This document shows positions 12,890 through 23,582 of a stretch of 64,000 nucleotides of DNA, one piece after another; position 1 is the first letter of the stretch, and each line of letters opens with the position of its first letter. Source of the DNA: Ophiosphaerella korrae (lineage: Eukaryota > Ascomycota > Dothideomycetes > Pleosporales > Phaeosphaeriaceae); the NCBI GenBank assembly GCA_028456385.1, contig JALNQF010000161.1, forward strand, positions 35,784 to 99,783. The letters are read 5' to 3'. The notes under the pieces were generated by a model that saw nothing but the letters and a program-made list of their open reading frames with translations, did no database searches and had not been told where the DNA came from. Position numbers and translations under genes: made by a program.

Positions 12890-14610
12890 CGCGTCTTCTT
12901 CGCCTGTAGCTCTGACGCATTTGCTTCAGTCCTGCTTGTGTCTGACGTAGTATTCTTGCGTTTTCGACTACGTTTCCCTTTCTCTTTCTCTTTAGTAGCA
13001 TCCTTCTCAGCCTACTTCGCCTAAGCCTCTACAAGGTCCTAATAACTTATAACTCTTGCCGTTCCTAATACTTTTAGTTTAGTTGCCCGCTGGACCTTCG
13101 CTTCGTTGTTTATTACTACTAAGAATTAAATATAATTCTGCTAGAGTATGCCCTTAGCGAAAAATATCTAGGCGGCTTTAGCAAGCTTCTAGATAAGCCT
13201 CTATAGGCGCTATCTAGTCGTCTTATTCTAAGAGTAGGTCGTATTTTGCTAGGCAATTAGATTTTGTAGCGATATAAGACCTTCTACTATTACTAGCGTC
13301 TTTAGCGACTATACTACGTCTTGTAGTAGACTAGTCTCTACTAGACAAATAGGCCCTACCGTTACTCTATTAGCTTTTAGAGTAATTAGCTTAGGTAGGG
13401 GCTTTAGTATAGCTTTAAGCACTCGATCTAGATTAAATAGGAACAATCTGTATATAGTAAAGCTAGCCTTAATATTCTATAGTATAAAGGCTTTACTCCT
13501 TGTAGGGCTATATAGATAAGTAAAATGCTCCTTACTTACTATATTAATACTACCATGCTCTAATCGTTTGACTTGCTCACAATAAGCTATCTTTAGAGGA
13601 GAGAATGTAGAGACGTCGTATAGTTACAACTTGTAGAATATATAAAAAGGAAGTTGATATAATATAATATTGTTTAAAAGATAGAACTCTAGGATTTTAA
13701 AGGTTTCGTGCGTACTAAAACTATCGCAAATTAGCACTTAAGGTTAAAGTGCTCTAGACTTTTGCTAAGCCTATTCTTTAGTTTTAGGATTAAAAATACG
13801 CTTTAGCTACTATAGACTAAGATAAGAGTCTGTGTATCTAGACTTAGATAGCATACTACTATCTAGGGGTAGGAAAGGTAGTCTAGTTACTCTAATAAGT
13901 CGCAGCTAGCTAGATAACTATAGGGTTTAGATACCTACTATTAGCGCTTACGTATTTAACAGCAGTTACAACTTTACGCTTAACACGCGCTCCTCTATAG
14001 GTTTGTATGTCGTTCTTACCTAGAAGGACCTTTATAGAGCCTAGTATAGATAGCATTACCCTAGTCTTGTCTATATTGTAGATATTCTCTGCTAGGATAG
14101 CTAGATTATGTAGTGCCCTTTTAACAATATTAAACTACTACGTTACTTTATTATAGATGTTCTTCTTATAACAACTCTAGTCTAGCGCCTTAACTGTCCT
14201 CGCTCGAACCTCTAAATGTCGATCCTAGAACGCCTTCGCCTAGTTCTTGCCTAGAGGCTTAGACAGTCTACTCGATTCTATTTAGTGCTAGGCAAGGCAG
14301 AAGGCTAACAAGGGTAGAAACTTTATTCGAACAGGTTGTCTAAGATTAGCTAACTATAAGACAAACTTAGTAAGGGCATCTTCTTCGTAGACGGTGAGAT
14401 ATTGTTGGCTTTAGGCCTTCTCCTTAATCGAGCGTTGTCCGTGTACACGACGGTAGAGGGTAGACTTCGGGACTTTGCCGTAGTCTGCTAGCGCTCGATA
14501 CGAGTGCGGTACACTAGGTAGAACCCCTTGAGATAAGATTTGACTAGCCTTGTCTATATTAGTTGACTATAATGATGATGTTGAGGGATTTCGAGGCATA
14601 GCGAACGAAT
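12890..14610 (-). mobile_element. RIP-decayed pogo-superfamily transposase (DDE)
   Basis: Read on the minus strand from about 14608, this begins MPRNPSTSS. It continues into a psq-type helix-turn-helix (LADYGKVPKSTLYRRVHGQ), a CENP-B-type segment (YEEDALTKFVL, LANLRQPVRIKFLPLLAF), a piece around the first catalytic Asp (NIDKTRVMLSILGS, then RGARVKRKVVTA) and a basic C-terminus near 12970 (KEKEKGKRSRKRK). This is the layout of fungal pogo/Fot1-type elements. The frame has many stops, most at positions where Gln or Arg is expected, so they fit CAG, CAA or CGA changed to TAG, TAA or TGA by RIP. Terminal inverted repeats were not found. It cannot make an active transposase. Confidence 0.8.
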
Positions 14611-15807
14611 AGTGCCGAGCGCCAAAGGACACCGTAGACACAATGCCACTGGGCACGTAATCGATTATTCTTAAAAAGGAATAATGCGCCACACCTAAGA
14701 CAAAGACAGGATAGCTTGAAAGAAATAGTACTATTTAATACTGCAGATATATAAGCAGGCCGAATGCGCGCTAACCCAAAGAAAGATCTACTAAAACATA
14801 TTGGATTTCAAGGGTCTATCCACCAACGGCGAAACTCTCAGAAACCATCCTTGCCACCTTAAATCAAAGTTTAAGGCCTAGAATATTTTCTTTTATAACT
14901 AAACTTCCTATACAGACATCTAAAGTCAAGGAAGATTTCTCATGTCGCAATATAGCAGGGGTGAAACGTTAACAAGGCGATCGATGGCTCGCATAAAAGG
15001 GTGAATATCATAGCGACTACGACGAAAAATCTTATCAGGGGCTCGTATCTTAGAGATTAATAGCTATATTATATGCGCACACTACTCCAACTTCTGTATT
15101 CTTTAAGATGGAGAATTTAAGACGGTTAGAAGTTAAATTCGTCCCACGACCCCGGGATTGACCTTAGGATCTGTATTTGTAATTAGATCTAAATTTTAAC
15201 AGCGGGATGGCTTCCTTGTTATGGCTTCAGCGCTTAGGCAGGGATGCCGTGCTAATCATCGTGCAGGGATATTCCGGTCTAAGTACATCCCCGCGCCTCT
15301 TAGGGCATCGCTCCGGCCTCATGATAGTTGGCTTGCTATCGTAATGCTAAGCCAAAGCTGTTAACGCTATTAAGCGTGCCTAGGTGCCCGTCCCCTAAAG
15401 CAGCCTCCCTTACCTCTGGAGCACCCCAATCCATCTCCTTCGCTGCAGTATACTTCCGCATTTCACTCTCGCGGCACGTAGGATTGAGAGTAGCTGAAGT
15501 CTACACCTCTACCCGAGCTGTTTTCTTACTAAATATCCTATAAGCAAGCCTGTAAATCTCGAAACAGTGTGTCTACCGCAACCAAAAGAAAACCTCGACA
15601 ATATTTCTCAGTTCATCTTTTAACACCCAACCTAGCAATATCATCACCTATTACTATTATTCGCATTTATATTTGTCAAACTACGGTTCTGTGCTGTAGA
15701 GGTCCCTTTGCTACTCCCTCAACTGGGCGTGACTGTGATAAGTCATCGTTGCAACGGTGCCTAAATCGTTACCAAGTTATAGCCCACCCCAAACTTTATC
15801 GATTGAG
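14611..15807. other. AT-rich repeat remnants
   Basis: No gene is supported. The piece 15136-15178 is an inverted match to 3642-3682; the shared core is AAGGTCAATCCCGGGGTCG. The surrounding DNA is rich in TA dinucleotides, as in RIP-treated sequence. Confidence 0.4.
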
Positions 15808-17005
15808 TTAGGGCTCGGGGGTTTGGCTACTTCCCATACTGGGTGCCTTGTCCGTCAAGGCATTGTTGTTGCCGGGCACAACCTTATGCTTGCCAGCTCT
15901 TCTCCTGCTAAGGATCCATAATGAAATATCGCAAAGAGCGACCACCCCAAGCGTGACCATAGCGCTAATCACTCCCGCTACAGCATTTGACATATCCGCA
16001 TTACCAGAAGTGTCAGCCGCTTTTGTGCTGATGCCATACTCGAGACAGAAGTCCTCAGTATTTGAGCACACCTTGCACCAATTCCCACTGCTACAATACA
16101 TCTCTAATTAACCTCGTAAGTAAACTCTATCTATGATATTAAGGACTCCGTCCGTCTAAAGAGCCACTCCACACTATTAGCGAGGGTTCGGAGCTGGAAA
16201 AGGTCGTCATCAGTCATATTAAGAGCGGGAGAAGACTCGTTATGCGTTCTCGTAACATCAATAAGCTCAAAAATACCGAATGCATTTGCGTACGTTAGAT
16301 TCTCAGGCCGGTGGTCGTACATGCTCTTTAGAACGTCCCAGAACTGTGCGTAGAACGCCCTGGTCGAGTTGAATCGCGTCTTACACCCAGTACTCTCCTT
16401 AAAGGGAGCTTGGGCTTCAGAGACAACAGGAAATCCTTCGTCGCCTTTGATCCAAATAGTGTCGGGAGAGTTGACGCCTTCGCCGTGGACAGTTGCGTAC
16501 TGGTATCTGCCAAGTGGCTTAGTCAAAGAAGTTTCATTGTCGATCGTGTTTGATTGGTTGTCCAGTGGAAGGTAGAGGCCTTGGAGAAATGCCGTTGCTG
16601 TATCAAGAAGAGTCTTTGATGGCCAGTCCTTTCTGCATTTAAAATCTTGGCATGTAACTTACTGCTTGGTCTGGAGCGGATGCGTAGATTTGAGATGGCA
16701 TGTATTTATCCTCCGATACTCCCAAAACCCGGCTGGGCGAATTGGATAGGAGGTATCTAGATCCGTAGTCGCGGCCCACTTGGAAATTCTGCTGAAAACC
16801 GAGGTTTTTCAGCATCTGGCTTTTTTGTAGTGCTTTGTGTTTCATAGGATAATGTGTTAATTGGTCTCGCATTCTTATGTTGGCTTTCGACTAGTCTGCA
16901 CATACGATCGCCACGACGGGAGTACACAACAACACCTAGTAAGGTCTCCGATAGTGCGGACCCTGCCATACCACCTAAAACGAGCAAGGGAACTGTAAGA
17001 TGCAT
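15808..17005 (-). pseudogene. Broken histidine acid phosphatase-like gene
   Basis: The start at 17005 gives a signal peptide (MHLTVPLLVLGGMAGSALS), then LLGVVVYSRRGDR, where the family has R-H-G-D-R; the histidine is replaced by Arg. A frameshift follows, and the frame at 16872-16660 reads LGFQQNFQVG and PSQIYASAPDQAV. After a probable short intron (GTAAGT at about 16660), 16600-16131 reads GRYQYATVHGEGV, SPDTIWIKG and AFYAQFWDVLK. The downstream part with the catalytic His-Asp motif is missing. The last piece (16101-15808) is the typical Cys-rich stem plus membrane helix (SNAVAGVISAMVTLGVVAL). Intact relatives are secreted or membrane-tethered phosphatases. The frameshift, lost motif and internal deletion make this a pseudogene. 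Confidence 0.75.
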
Positions 17006-17323
17006 ACTGTATCGTATCTTAATATCTTAGAGCGACTTAATTATGCACAAATACTGAATTTCGCCAGTTCAAAGAGGAGAAATGAGCCGACCCTATGGTC
17101 TGATAAGTTGGTGGGATTTCGTTGATTTTATGTTGTCGTCATTCTGGTGGGGTAATGCGGCTTGTATATCAACCTGGCAAATCTCTACGGAAGAGTATAC
17201 CTACGTTGTACTTTTGAATTGAAGTCAGCTAAGCTGTTTTCGGTGTATGACCCAGCTCTACCTAGAAAATGGCTATCCTTGGCGCAAAATCCAGAATCCT
17301 CCTTTACATTCCCTGACCCTTAG
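17006..17323. other. Intergenic, nothing recognised
   Basis: I looked here for a 5' exon of the MOSC gene and found none. An in-frame TAG at 17321 closes the MOSC frame upstream. Confidence 0.3.
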
Positions 17324-17713
17324 AATACAGCCGGAGTCTACCTCCACCTGATTCAAAGCGAATTGTTTTATGAATTGGAAAGGGAAGGCATGCCTATCCG
17401 CCCTGGTGAGTTGGGTGAGAACACTACGACTACTGGAATCGATCTGCTGGCGATGCCTTTGGGAACTCGCCTCTCCTTCGGGTCGAGGGATAACTCAGCC
17501 GTTGTGCAACTCACAGGCTTAAGAAATCCTGGACCGGGAATCGAAAGGTACAGGAAGGGGCTGCTGGGGAAGCTCTTGATTACCAAAGGAGATAGAATAG
17601 TAAGAAAGGCAGGCGTAAGGGGGATAGTGTTGAAGGGTGGGCAGATCAAACGTGGAGACATCATTTATGTTGAATACCCACAAGGGCTTCCCGTAGCGTT
17701 GCCACCAGTTTAA
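17324..17713 (+). pseudogene. MOSC-domain protein, N-terminally truncated
   Basis: The frame from 17324 reads VYLHLIQSELFYELEREG, then PGELGENTTTTGIDLLAMP, LTGLRNPGPGIERYRKGLL and KAGVRGIVLKGGQIKRGD. This matches the second half of bacterial and fungal MOSC proteins, which are molybdenum-cofactor sulfurase C-terminal-like and predicted to bind sulfur or metal. About 129 codons are left. The first 50-60 residues of a normal MOSC domain, including the conserved glycine-rich start, are absent, and a stop sits just upstream. AATACAG before 17331 could be a splice acceptor, but no matching first exon is visible. It is a remnant, or a gene whose first exon has been lost. Confidence 0.65.
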
Positions 17714-17839
17714 TGTAGGGGAAGTGTTTAATTCAAATAGCGTTGGCTAGTATATCAAGACATATTCACCAACGTTAGCAACTTTGGGCCGGTGTTAAGA
17801 GAGGTAGGGAAAGTATGAATAGGCGGAAGCGACGCACCG

Positions 17840-18150
17840 GCAAGCGCTGGAAGGGTATGGGAGGCGCTTGGTCCGGAGCGCCCACACACGCTCACTAGTA
17901 TGGCCAACTTGACCTCAACTCTTTGGAACCAGGCGCGATGGAAGGAGGAGGCCAAAGTCCTAGAAATGTAGGTGATGGAGATAACATAGAGGGTGCTTGG
18001 GGATAAGCTCCCAGACATGCTGACGGCCATAAGCAACCTTGCGTTCACGCTCAAGTCTCAGGACCGCAACCAGGAGGCCACGGGACTCATCTAAGCATGC
18101 CTTCAAATACAGAACTGCATCCTTGGTTCCTGTCATCCTGTTAGTGTAGG
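17840..18150 (+). pseudogene. Relic of TPR repeats from a kinesin-light-chain-like NLR
   Basis: The plus strand reads LGPERPHTLTSMANL, TSTLWNQARWKEEAKVLEM, stop, VMEIT, stop, RVLGDKLPDMLTAISNLAF, TLKSQDRNQEATGLI, stop, ACLQIQ. This is the repeated 42-residue TPR pattern found at the C-terminus of NB-ARC/TPR NLR proteins. All three stops lie where Gln, Glu or Lys is usual and fit single C-to-T or G-to-A changes. No NB-ARC part is found upstream; the acid phosphatase and MOSC remnants occupy that space. So this is a detached 3' fragment. Confidence 0.6.
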
Positions 18151-18221
18151 TAGTGCTGTGTAAGCATGCTTTATAAGTGATAGTGAAGGGTAATAAAAGT
18201 GATTTGGTACTAGATATCTCC

Positions 18222-18300
18222 ACTAGCTACAGGGAGGATGGCCGACCCGCTCCGGCTATATGGTTGCCGTGGATGTCTAGAATGAATAGCGTTATTAGTA
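18222..18300 (+). repeat. Dispersed repeat R3, copy near the TPR relic
   Basis: It shares CAGGG.GGA.GGCCGA, then TTGCCGTG.ATGTCTAGAATGA, with 22521-22640 and 30321-30440, same strand. Inverted pieces occur at about 3395-3450, 4632-4672 and 23248-23275. Confidence 0.65.
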
Positions 18301-18394
18301 AGGTATTCACGTTGATCCCCAACACTCTCTAAGAAATAGAGAGAACCAAGAAAAATAGCATAGCAAGTTATCTCTACATAAACGCTCCAATATC

Positions 18395-21300
18395 TTAGGA
18401 TTCATTAAGCTCAATTTTGCATGTCCATACCCTTCCTGATCTAGTACCAATGCCAATCGTCTTCCCTGAAACTGCTGAGTATGATGGTCGATACTCCGTG
18501 GGTAGCCACACTAGATTCTCTGAATCATACGTTATCCATATACGATCTGTGCTCAAAGCTAGGCCCTGATGTTGAGGATTATGAGGTTCTAAATTGGTTC
18601 GAAGTGTTCTCGAATCTGATAGAGCACTAATGTAGATAGTTCCAATTTCAGTATAAAGGTATGAGTCAGAGCTGTCAAATGATATGCGCGAGAGTACATT
18701 GCCAACCTCGAGCGTCTGGAGGCACTCACCGCTGCTCGCATCCCAGATCTTGACCGTCTTGTCACGCGATGCCGATGCCAGCCAGGCTGAGTCGTGGGAG
18801 AAGGCCACTGAATAGACCGCATCACTATGGCCCTGGAGCGTCTGGAGGCACTCGCCGCTGCTCGCATCCCAGATCTTGACCGTGTCGTCGCACGACCCTG
18901 ACGCCAGCCGGGCCGAGTTGTGGGAGAAGGCCACTGAATAGACCGTATCAATATCCTGGAGCGTCTGGAGGCACTCGCCGCTGCTCACATCCCAGATCTT
19001 GACCGTGTTGTCGTACGACCCCGACGCCAGCCGGGCCGAGTTGTGGGAGAAGGCTAATGAACGGACTAGATTACTATGGCCCTGGAGCGTCCGGAGGCGC
19101 TCGCTGCTGCTCGCATCCCAGGTCTTGACCGTGTTGTCGTACGACCCCGACGCCAGCCGGGCCGAGTTGTGGGAGAAGGCTAATGAATGGACTAGATCGC
19201 TATGGCCCTGGAGCGTCTGGAGGCACTCGCCGCTGCTCGCATCCCAGATCTTGACCGTCTTGTCGTACGACCCCGACGCCAGCCGGGCCGAGTTGTGGGA
19301 GAAGGCCACTGAATGGACTAGATTGCTATGGCCTGGAGCGTCTGGAGGCACTCGCCGCTGCTCGCATCCCAGATCTTGACCGTGTTGTCGGACGACCCCG
19401 ACGCCAGCCGGGCCGAGTTGTGGAGAAGGTCACTGAATAGACCGGATTGCTATGGCCCTGGAGCGTCTGGAGGCACTCGCCGCTGCTCGCATCCCAGATC
19501 TTGACCGTCTTGTCACGCGATGCCGATGCCAGCCAGGCTGAGTCATGGGAGAAGGCCACTGAATGGACTAGATTGCTATGGCCCTGGAGCGTCTGGAAGC
19601 ACTCGCCGCTGCTCGCATCCCAGATCTTGACCGTGTTGTCGCACGACCCCGACGCCAGCCGGGCCGAGTTGTGGGAGAAGGCCACTGAATAGACCGGATT
19701 GCTATGGCCCTGGAGCGTCTGGAGGCACTCGCCGCTGCTCGCATCCCAGATTTTGATCGTCTTGTCATGCGATGCCGATGCCAGCCAGGCTGAGTCGTGG
19801 GAGAAGGCCACTGAACGGACCGGATTGCTATGGCCCTGGAGCGTTTGGAGGCACTCGCCGCTGCTCGCATCCCAGATTTTGATCGTCTTGTCATGCGATG
19901 CCGATGCCAGCCAGGTTGAGTCGTGGGAGGAGGCCACTGAATAGATCACATTGCTATGGCCCTCGAGCGTCTGTAAACACGCATTCCAGTCTGAATCTAC
20001 CTGCGGTGGTAGAGAAAGCCAAGTCGGAAATTGATTCCGAAAAGTCCTTCGGACGACACTCTGTTCTGGCGCAAATATGATCGTCGAATAGTAGACTTGA
20101 AGTGGCGATTCGTCTATAATGGAGCAATGACTCAGAATAACACGACGGGTGTCGTGAAGGAACGCTGAGACTTTTCTACTCTCTTCCGGCTAGATGAGCG
20201 CAAGTTAATATATTATGAGACAGACTAATAGGAAACGCACATACATCGAGCAGACATAACAAGTTATTCACCATGCCAATACTTTCCGAGACCCGCCCTA
20301 AAAGGCCCAACGCCTCAAGCCAGTGCAGGAGATGGCGCGTCAAAAAGCAGTCGACGAGGTTACCATCCCGTATCAGGTGCTTGCTTTCCTTCCAGTGATA
20401 GACCCAATACCGACAGGCGTACTGGACCTCAGGCGGTAGGCAGGCGTCGATAGTCTGCAGGTCGATCTCGGACCGGCGCGTCCCGGGAAGGCGCAGGCCG
20501 CAAACATCTCTCTTAAGTGTGTCGCCTGTTGATAGCAGCTTTAGGCACTGGGCCGCCAGCAGCTCATGAGCTTTTCGTTCGTCGACCCAGAACGGGTATT
20601 TCTCTTGTTCCCTGCCCTTCTCGGGATCGACAAGGAAATCACGGAAGGATAAGTGGAGTAGCCGTACAGGGATACTTGGATCTGAGGGAATGCTTAAAAC
20701 CGAGTGGAGAAGGTCTAGTTGATCTTCGATAGTATCGAGAGATACCCCGAGGAGGCGGGCAAGAGAAGGTGTCGAAAGAGGGCTGGCAAGAATAACAATA
20801 GAGCCAACAACTTGCTTGAACCTTTCTGCCACTTCTCGCTTCTCTAATTCGCGGAGCCCCACTAACAATTGATCTAGCACAGGGAGGTAGGTCGCGTCTA
20901 GGTTAGACTTCTGGCTTTTCTGGTGCTCTAGGATTTTCGCTAGCTGGTCCTTCGGGCCACCAAACCTTCGGTCTTGAATAAAGCGGCAGACAGTTGCGGC
21001 GAAGATGAACAAAGGGATAGCCATGCCAACTAGCTTTTGGGTGTGCTCCGCGCCTGGCCAGTTGAGAGGCAGCTGCCGGTTTGATGTGACAGACTTGTTG
21101 TAATCCTGCCGAATCTTGGAGAGTTCATGCTGAAGGAATGTGGTGATGTCATGCTCGATAACGGACTTGGGGAGCCGGTGGAGAACCAAATCTTCGTACT
21201 TGCCACTGATATCCTTGAAGCCGAGTCGGATGGGCAGCTCGGGCCTACTGGTGAGGAAAAATCTCAGGCGGATAGATGTGAAGCGTTTCACTTGCGGCAG

Positions 21301-22301
21301 GAGCTGAATGACGAGCCTTATGTGCTCAAGGGAGTCGCACTCATCGAGTGCGTCAACAACTATAACCATTGCCGACGATTGCGAATGCGTGGGTAACTTT
21401 CTGATCGGGCCTGCGATGAGCTTGTCGAACTGGTCCTTTGCCGATTTTTCATTAATGGCAAAGTCGGCCTCGATCGCGGCGCGTACGTACGGGGCCAAGG
21501 AAGGCAGCTGGTAGACAAGCTGCGCAACTATCGTGGTGAAGAAGAATGCCGTGCGACCGCGGTCTCCTTCGCCCCGCTTGAAGAAGAAGCTGGCACCGAG
21601 GATACCCTTCTCGAGGAACGATTGGGCTATAGTTCGAGAGATTGTGGACTTGCCGGTACCAGCCATACCGTTCAACCAGAAAATACACTCGCCGTCGCGC
21701 GAGGTCCCCCATGCTAATATCTGCCGTAGGATGTCAGCCCGGGTGCCGGGATGGCACCTGGCATTATCGGCATCAGTATGAGAATCAAAGGTCGCTCCTT
21801 CTACGGTGTGCAGCTTTGCCAGGACGATCTCCTGGTGAACGTCGCGGAGCAATGCCCTTGGGAATTCTTCAGTAGTAGCTCGAGCGAGGAGGATGCCACG
21901 TACGTATGATTAACCTGTAGGTCCAACGAAATAGCGGCCCTACATCGCTCCAGCTTGTTGACTATGTCGGCCACCTCTTCCTTCTTTAGTGGCCACATTA
22001 TCCTCTTCCATCTTGTTCCCTGTTCGAGCCTGGCGGCCAGGTCGTCCAGCTGCAGCCGGCAATCCGCGACGCCGCGGCGCACGTTCTGAGAAGCTTCGAT
22101 TTTCGCGCCATTCGGGCCGTCGAGGAGTCGTTCGACGTCTTTAAGGGTGGCGGTGAACTTATCAGCCTCGTTGAGGAGGTATCGAGCGTCGCGCAGAGCC
22201 GTCTTGAGGCCGGCGCAATAAACGGAACACAGCACGCCGACCTTGACGAACAGATCAACAACGGTGATGACGCTTGCGGCAAGCCCAAGAGCCTCCGCCA
22301 T
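18395..22301 (-). CDS. HeLo-like/NACHT/WD40 NLR, frameshifted in the WD array
   Basis: Exons 22301..21904, 21856..20245 and 20189.. are joined by 47- and 55-nt introns that keep phase. The N-terminus (MAEALGLAASVITVVDLF..) resembles the fungal HeLo-like STAND leader, a likely membrane-acting death effector. The NACHT domain has P-loop GMAGTGKS at residues 196-203 and Walker B VIVVDALDEC near 297. The linker segment FAPEQSVVRRTFRNQFPTW precedes the propeller, which starts near residue 745. About ten near-identical 42-residue WD repeats follow, then degenerate blades ending KIELNES. Two single-base deletions break the array, at about 19421-19423 and 19331-19334. The frame therefore stops at 19326 in the fifth repeat, and the other repeats are in another frame. 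Either this allele makes a truncated protein or the repeats were misassembled. The architecture is that of HNWD-type allorecognition genes. Confidence 0.8.
18690..19990 (-). repeat. Array of about ten 126-bp WD40 repeats
   Basis: Units are nearly identical in DNA (shared core ATCCCAGAT.TTGA.CGT). Two cassette types alternate: HDSAWLASAS with H/R-D-K, and HNSARLASGS with C/Y-D-N/K/D. The residues just after GHS vary most (NPVY, NLVH, NVIY, DLVH, NLVR, DAVY). One unit (about 18940-18960) lacks a codon in the GHS region. High DNA identity with variable surface codons is the mark of repeat shuffling in HNWD genes. Confidence 0.85.
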
Positions 22302-22520
22302 GGCGACTACACAAACCGAGGCGGATGGGGAAAACCAACAAGTGTGCGCATGCTGGGTCGTCTATTTCTGCACGACAGGCCCTGTTTTGCCCAACATGGC
22401 CGGAGAGCCTCGTTGGCTGCCTCATGTCCTAACTGATGTGCTTTGGTTGGTTGGGTCGGTCGGTGGCGGTGCCAGACTGGGCATGCTTATATCTTGAGAA
22501 GTGGACGAACACCTAGAGCA

Positions 22521-22745
22521 CGCTAGCAGGGGGACGGCCGATCCGCACCGGCCACACACCCTTGCCGTGAATGTCTAGAATGAATGGGGTTAGCGTACAG
22601 GTTTTCTAGTTGCTAAAAGTCAAAGTACCTGCCATTTGCCTCGTCATACAGTATGTCTTGCTACGCAGTGGGAAACGTTACTCTTTTCTATGGCTGCTAG
22701 AAACAACCGCTTACGTGCATTATAGCCGAGTCAGTTTATACTACT
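22521..22745 (+). repeat. Dispersed repeat R3, longest copy
   Basis: It lies 220 nt upstream of the WD40 NLR start. Positions 22521-22680 align almost base for base with 30321-30480, including TTAGCGTACAGGTTTTCTAG and AAAAGTCAAAGTACCTG. Positions 22698-22740 (CTTACGTGCATTATAGCCG) recur at 34761-34800. It is probably a solo terminal repeat or a short non-autonomous element; no coding signal is seen. Confidence 0.7.
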
Positions 22746-22931
22746 ACCATCCTTGTATAGTGACAGAGTGTGCCATGTCACGTGACATATTGAGGATGCT
22801 AGGACTAGGGAAACTGGACCTAGGGTACAGCGAGCAGCTGGAACTAGAGAAGGATGAGTGGCTGATCCGGCCCGGAGGTGGCAGTTGGGGCAGCCGGTGG
22901 ATAGGGTGCCAAGGGCAACCGCCAGGGCCGC

Positions 22932-23065
22932 TTCATGGCCGGATTTGTTCATGTGCCCAGAAATTGATTTTTGTGCTTTATGGATAGATAAAGCTACAAC
23001 TTATGTCACAGAGAGTGATCGAGATTGCTCCTAAATATAGATCTCATTGCACGGTATATAGCTAA
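22932..23065 (+). repeat. Dispersed repeat R1, copy 2
   Basis: This is the partner of 2099-2232. It keeps more C and G than copy 1, for example GGCCGGATTTG against GGCTGGATTTG. Confidence 0.7.
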
Positions 23066-23582
23066 TAAGTTGGTGCTGTTAGCCTCAAGTTTGCTCTTGC
23101 CGTTCCGGATGGCCGCCGCAAAGAAGTGTGCCTTTTCTCGAATAATAGCATCCGTCAGTTGCAGGCCTTGCCGCCGGCGGCTCCCGTCCAGTTGGAAAGA
23201 GCGCTCTCCATATCTGGAAACTTGCCTTTCGACCACTTGATGGGTGATCGGCTACCGTCCTCCCTGTACAGGTACTTCTCTTTCTAGCACAACACCTTAG
23301 AAACAATGCTAGGCATAGTGATCAGTACAAAAGTCCATCACATATTGGGCTAAAGAAGTATATATATATCTTTGCTCCACACCAAACATTTCTAGGGTGG
23401 GCCACACAAATCGCCCTGCAGCGGGAACTAGCTAAGCGAGCAACCGGGGAATCGAGTAGGTATTGTACGCGGCATCTGGCGTGCATGGCTACCGCTCCTT
23501 TTGCGCGCACGGCGCCGCTCACTTCTTCGCTCAGCTGCACCCAGCTGAGAACTCTCTCCATTCCTCTTATTCAGTTGCGAAC
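23066..23582. other. Intergenic with inverted R3 piece
   Basis: An inverted R3 fragment lies at 23248-23275. The 3' part is the upstream flank of the next gene. No other gene is supported. Confidence 0.3.

Noticed and set aside
12785..15180. Terminal inverted repeats for the pogo element
   Set aside because: I compared both flanks by eye and found no convincing inverted pair; RIP may have erased them.
18690..19990. Regular 126-bp repeats, considered as a CRISPR array or minisatellite
   Set aside because: The units translate into WD40 blades in one strand and the genome is eukaryotic; there are no separate spacers.
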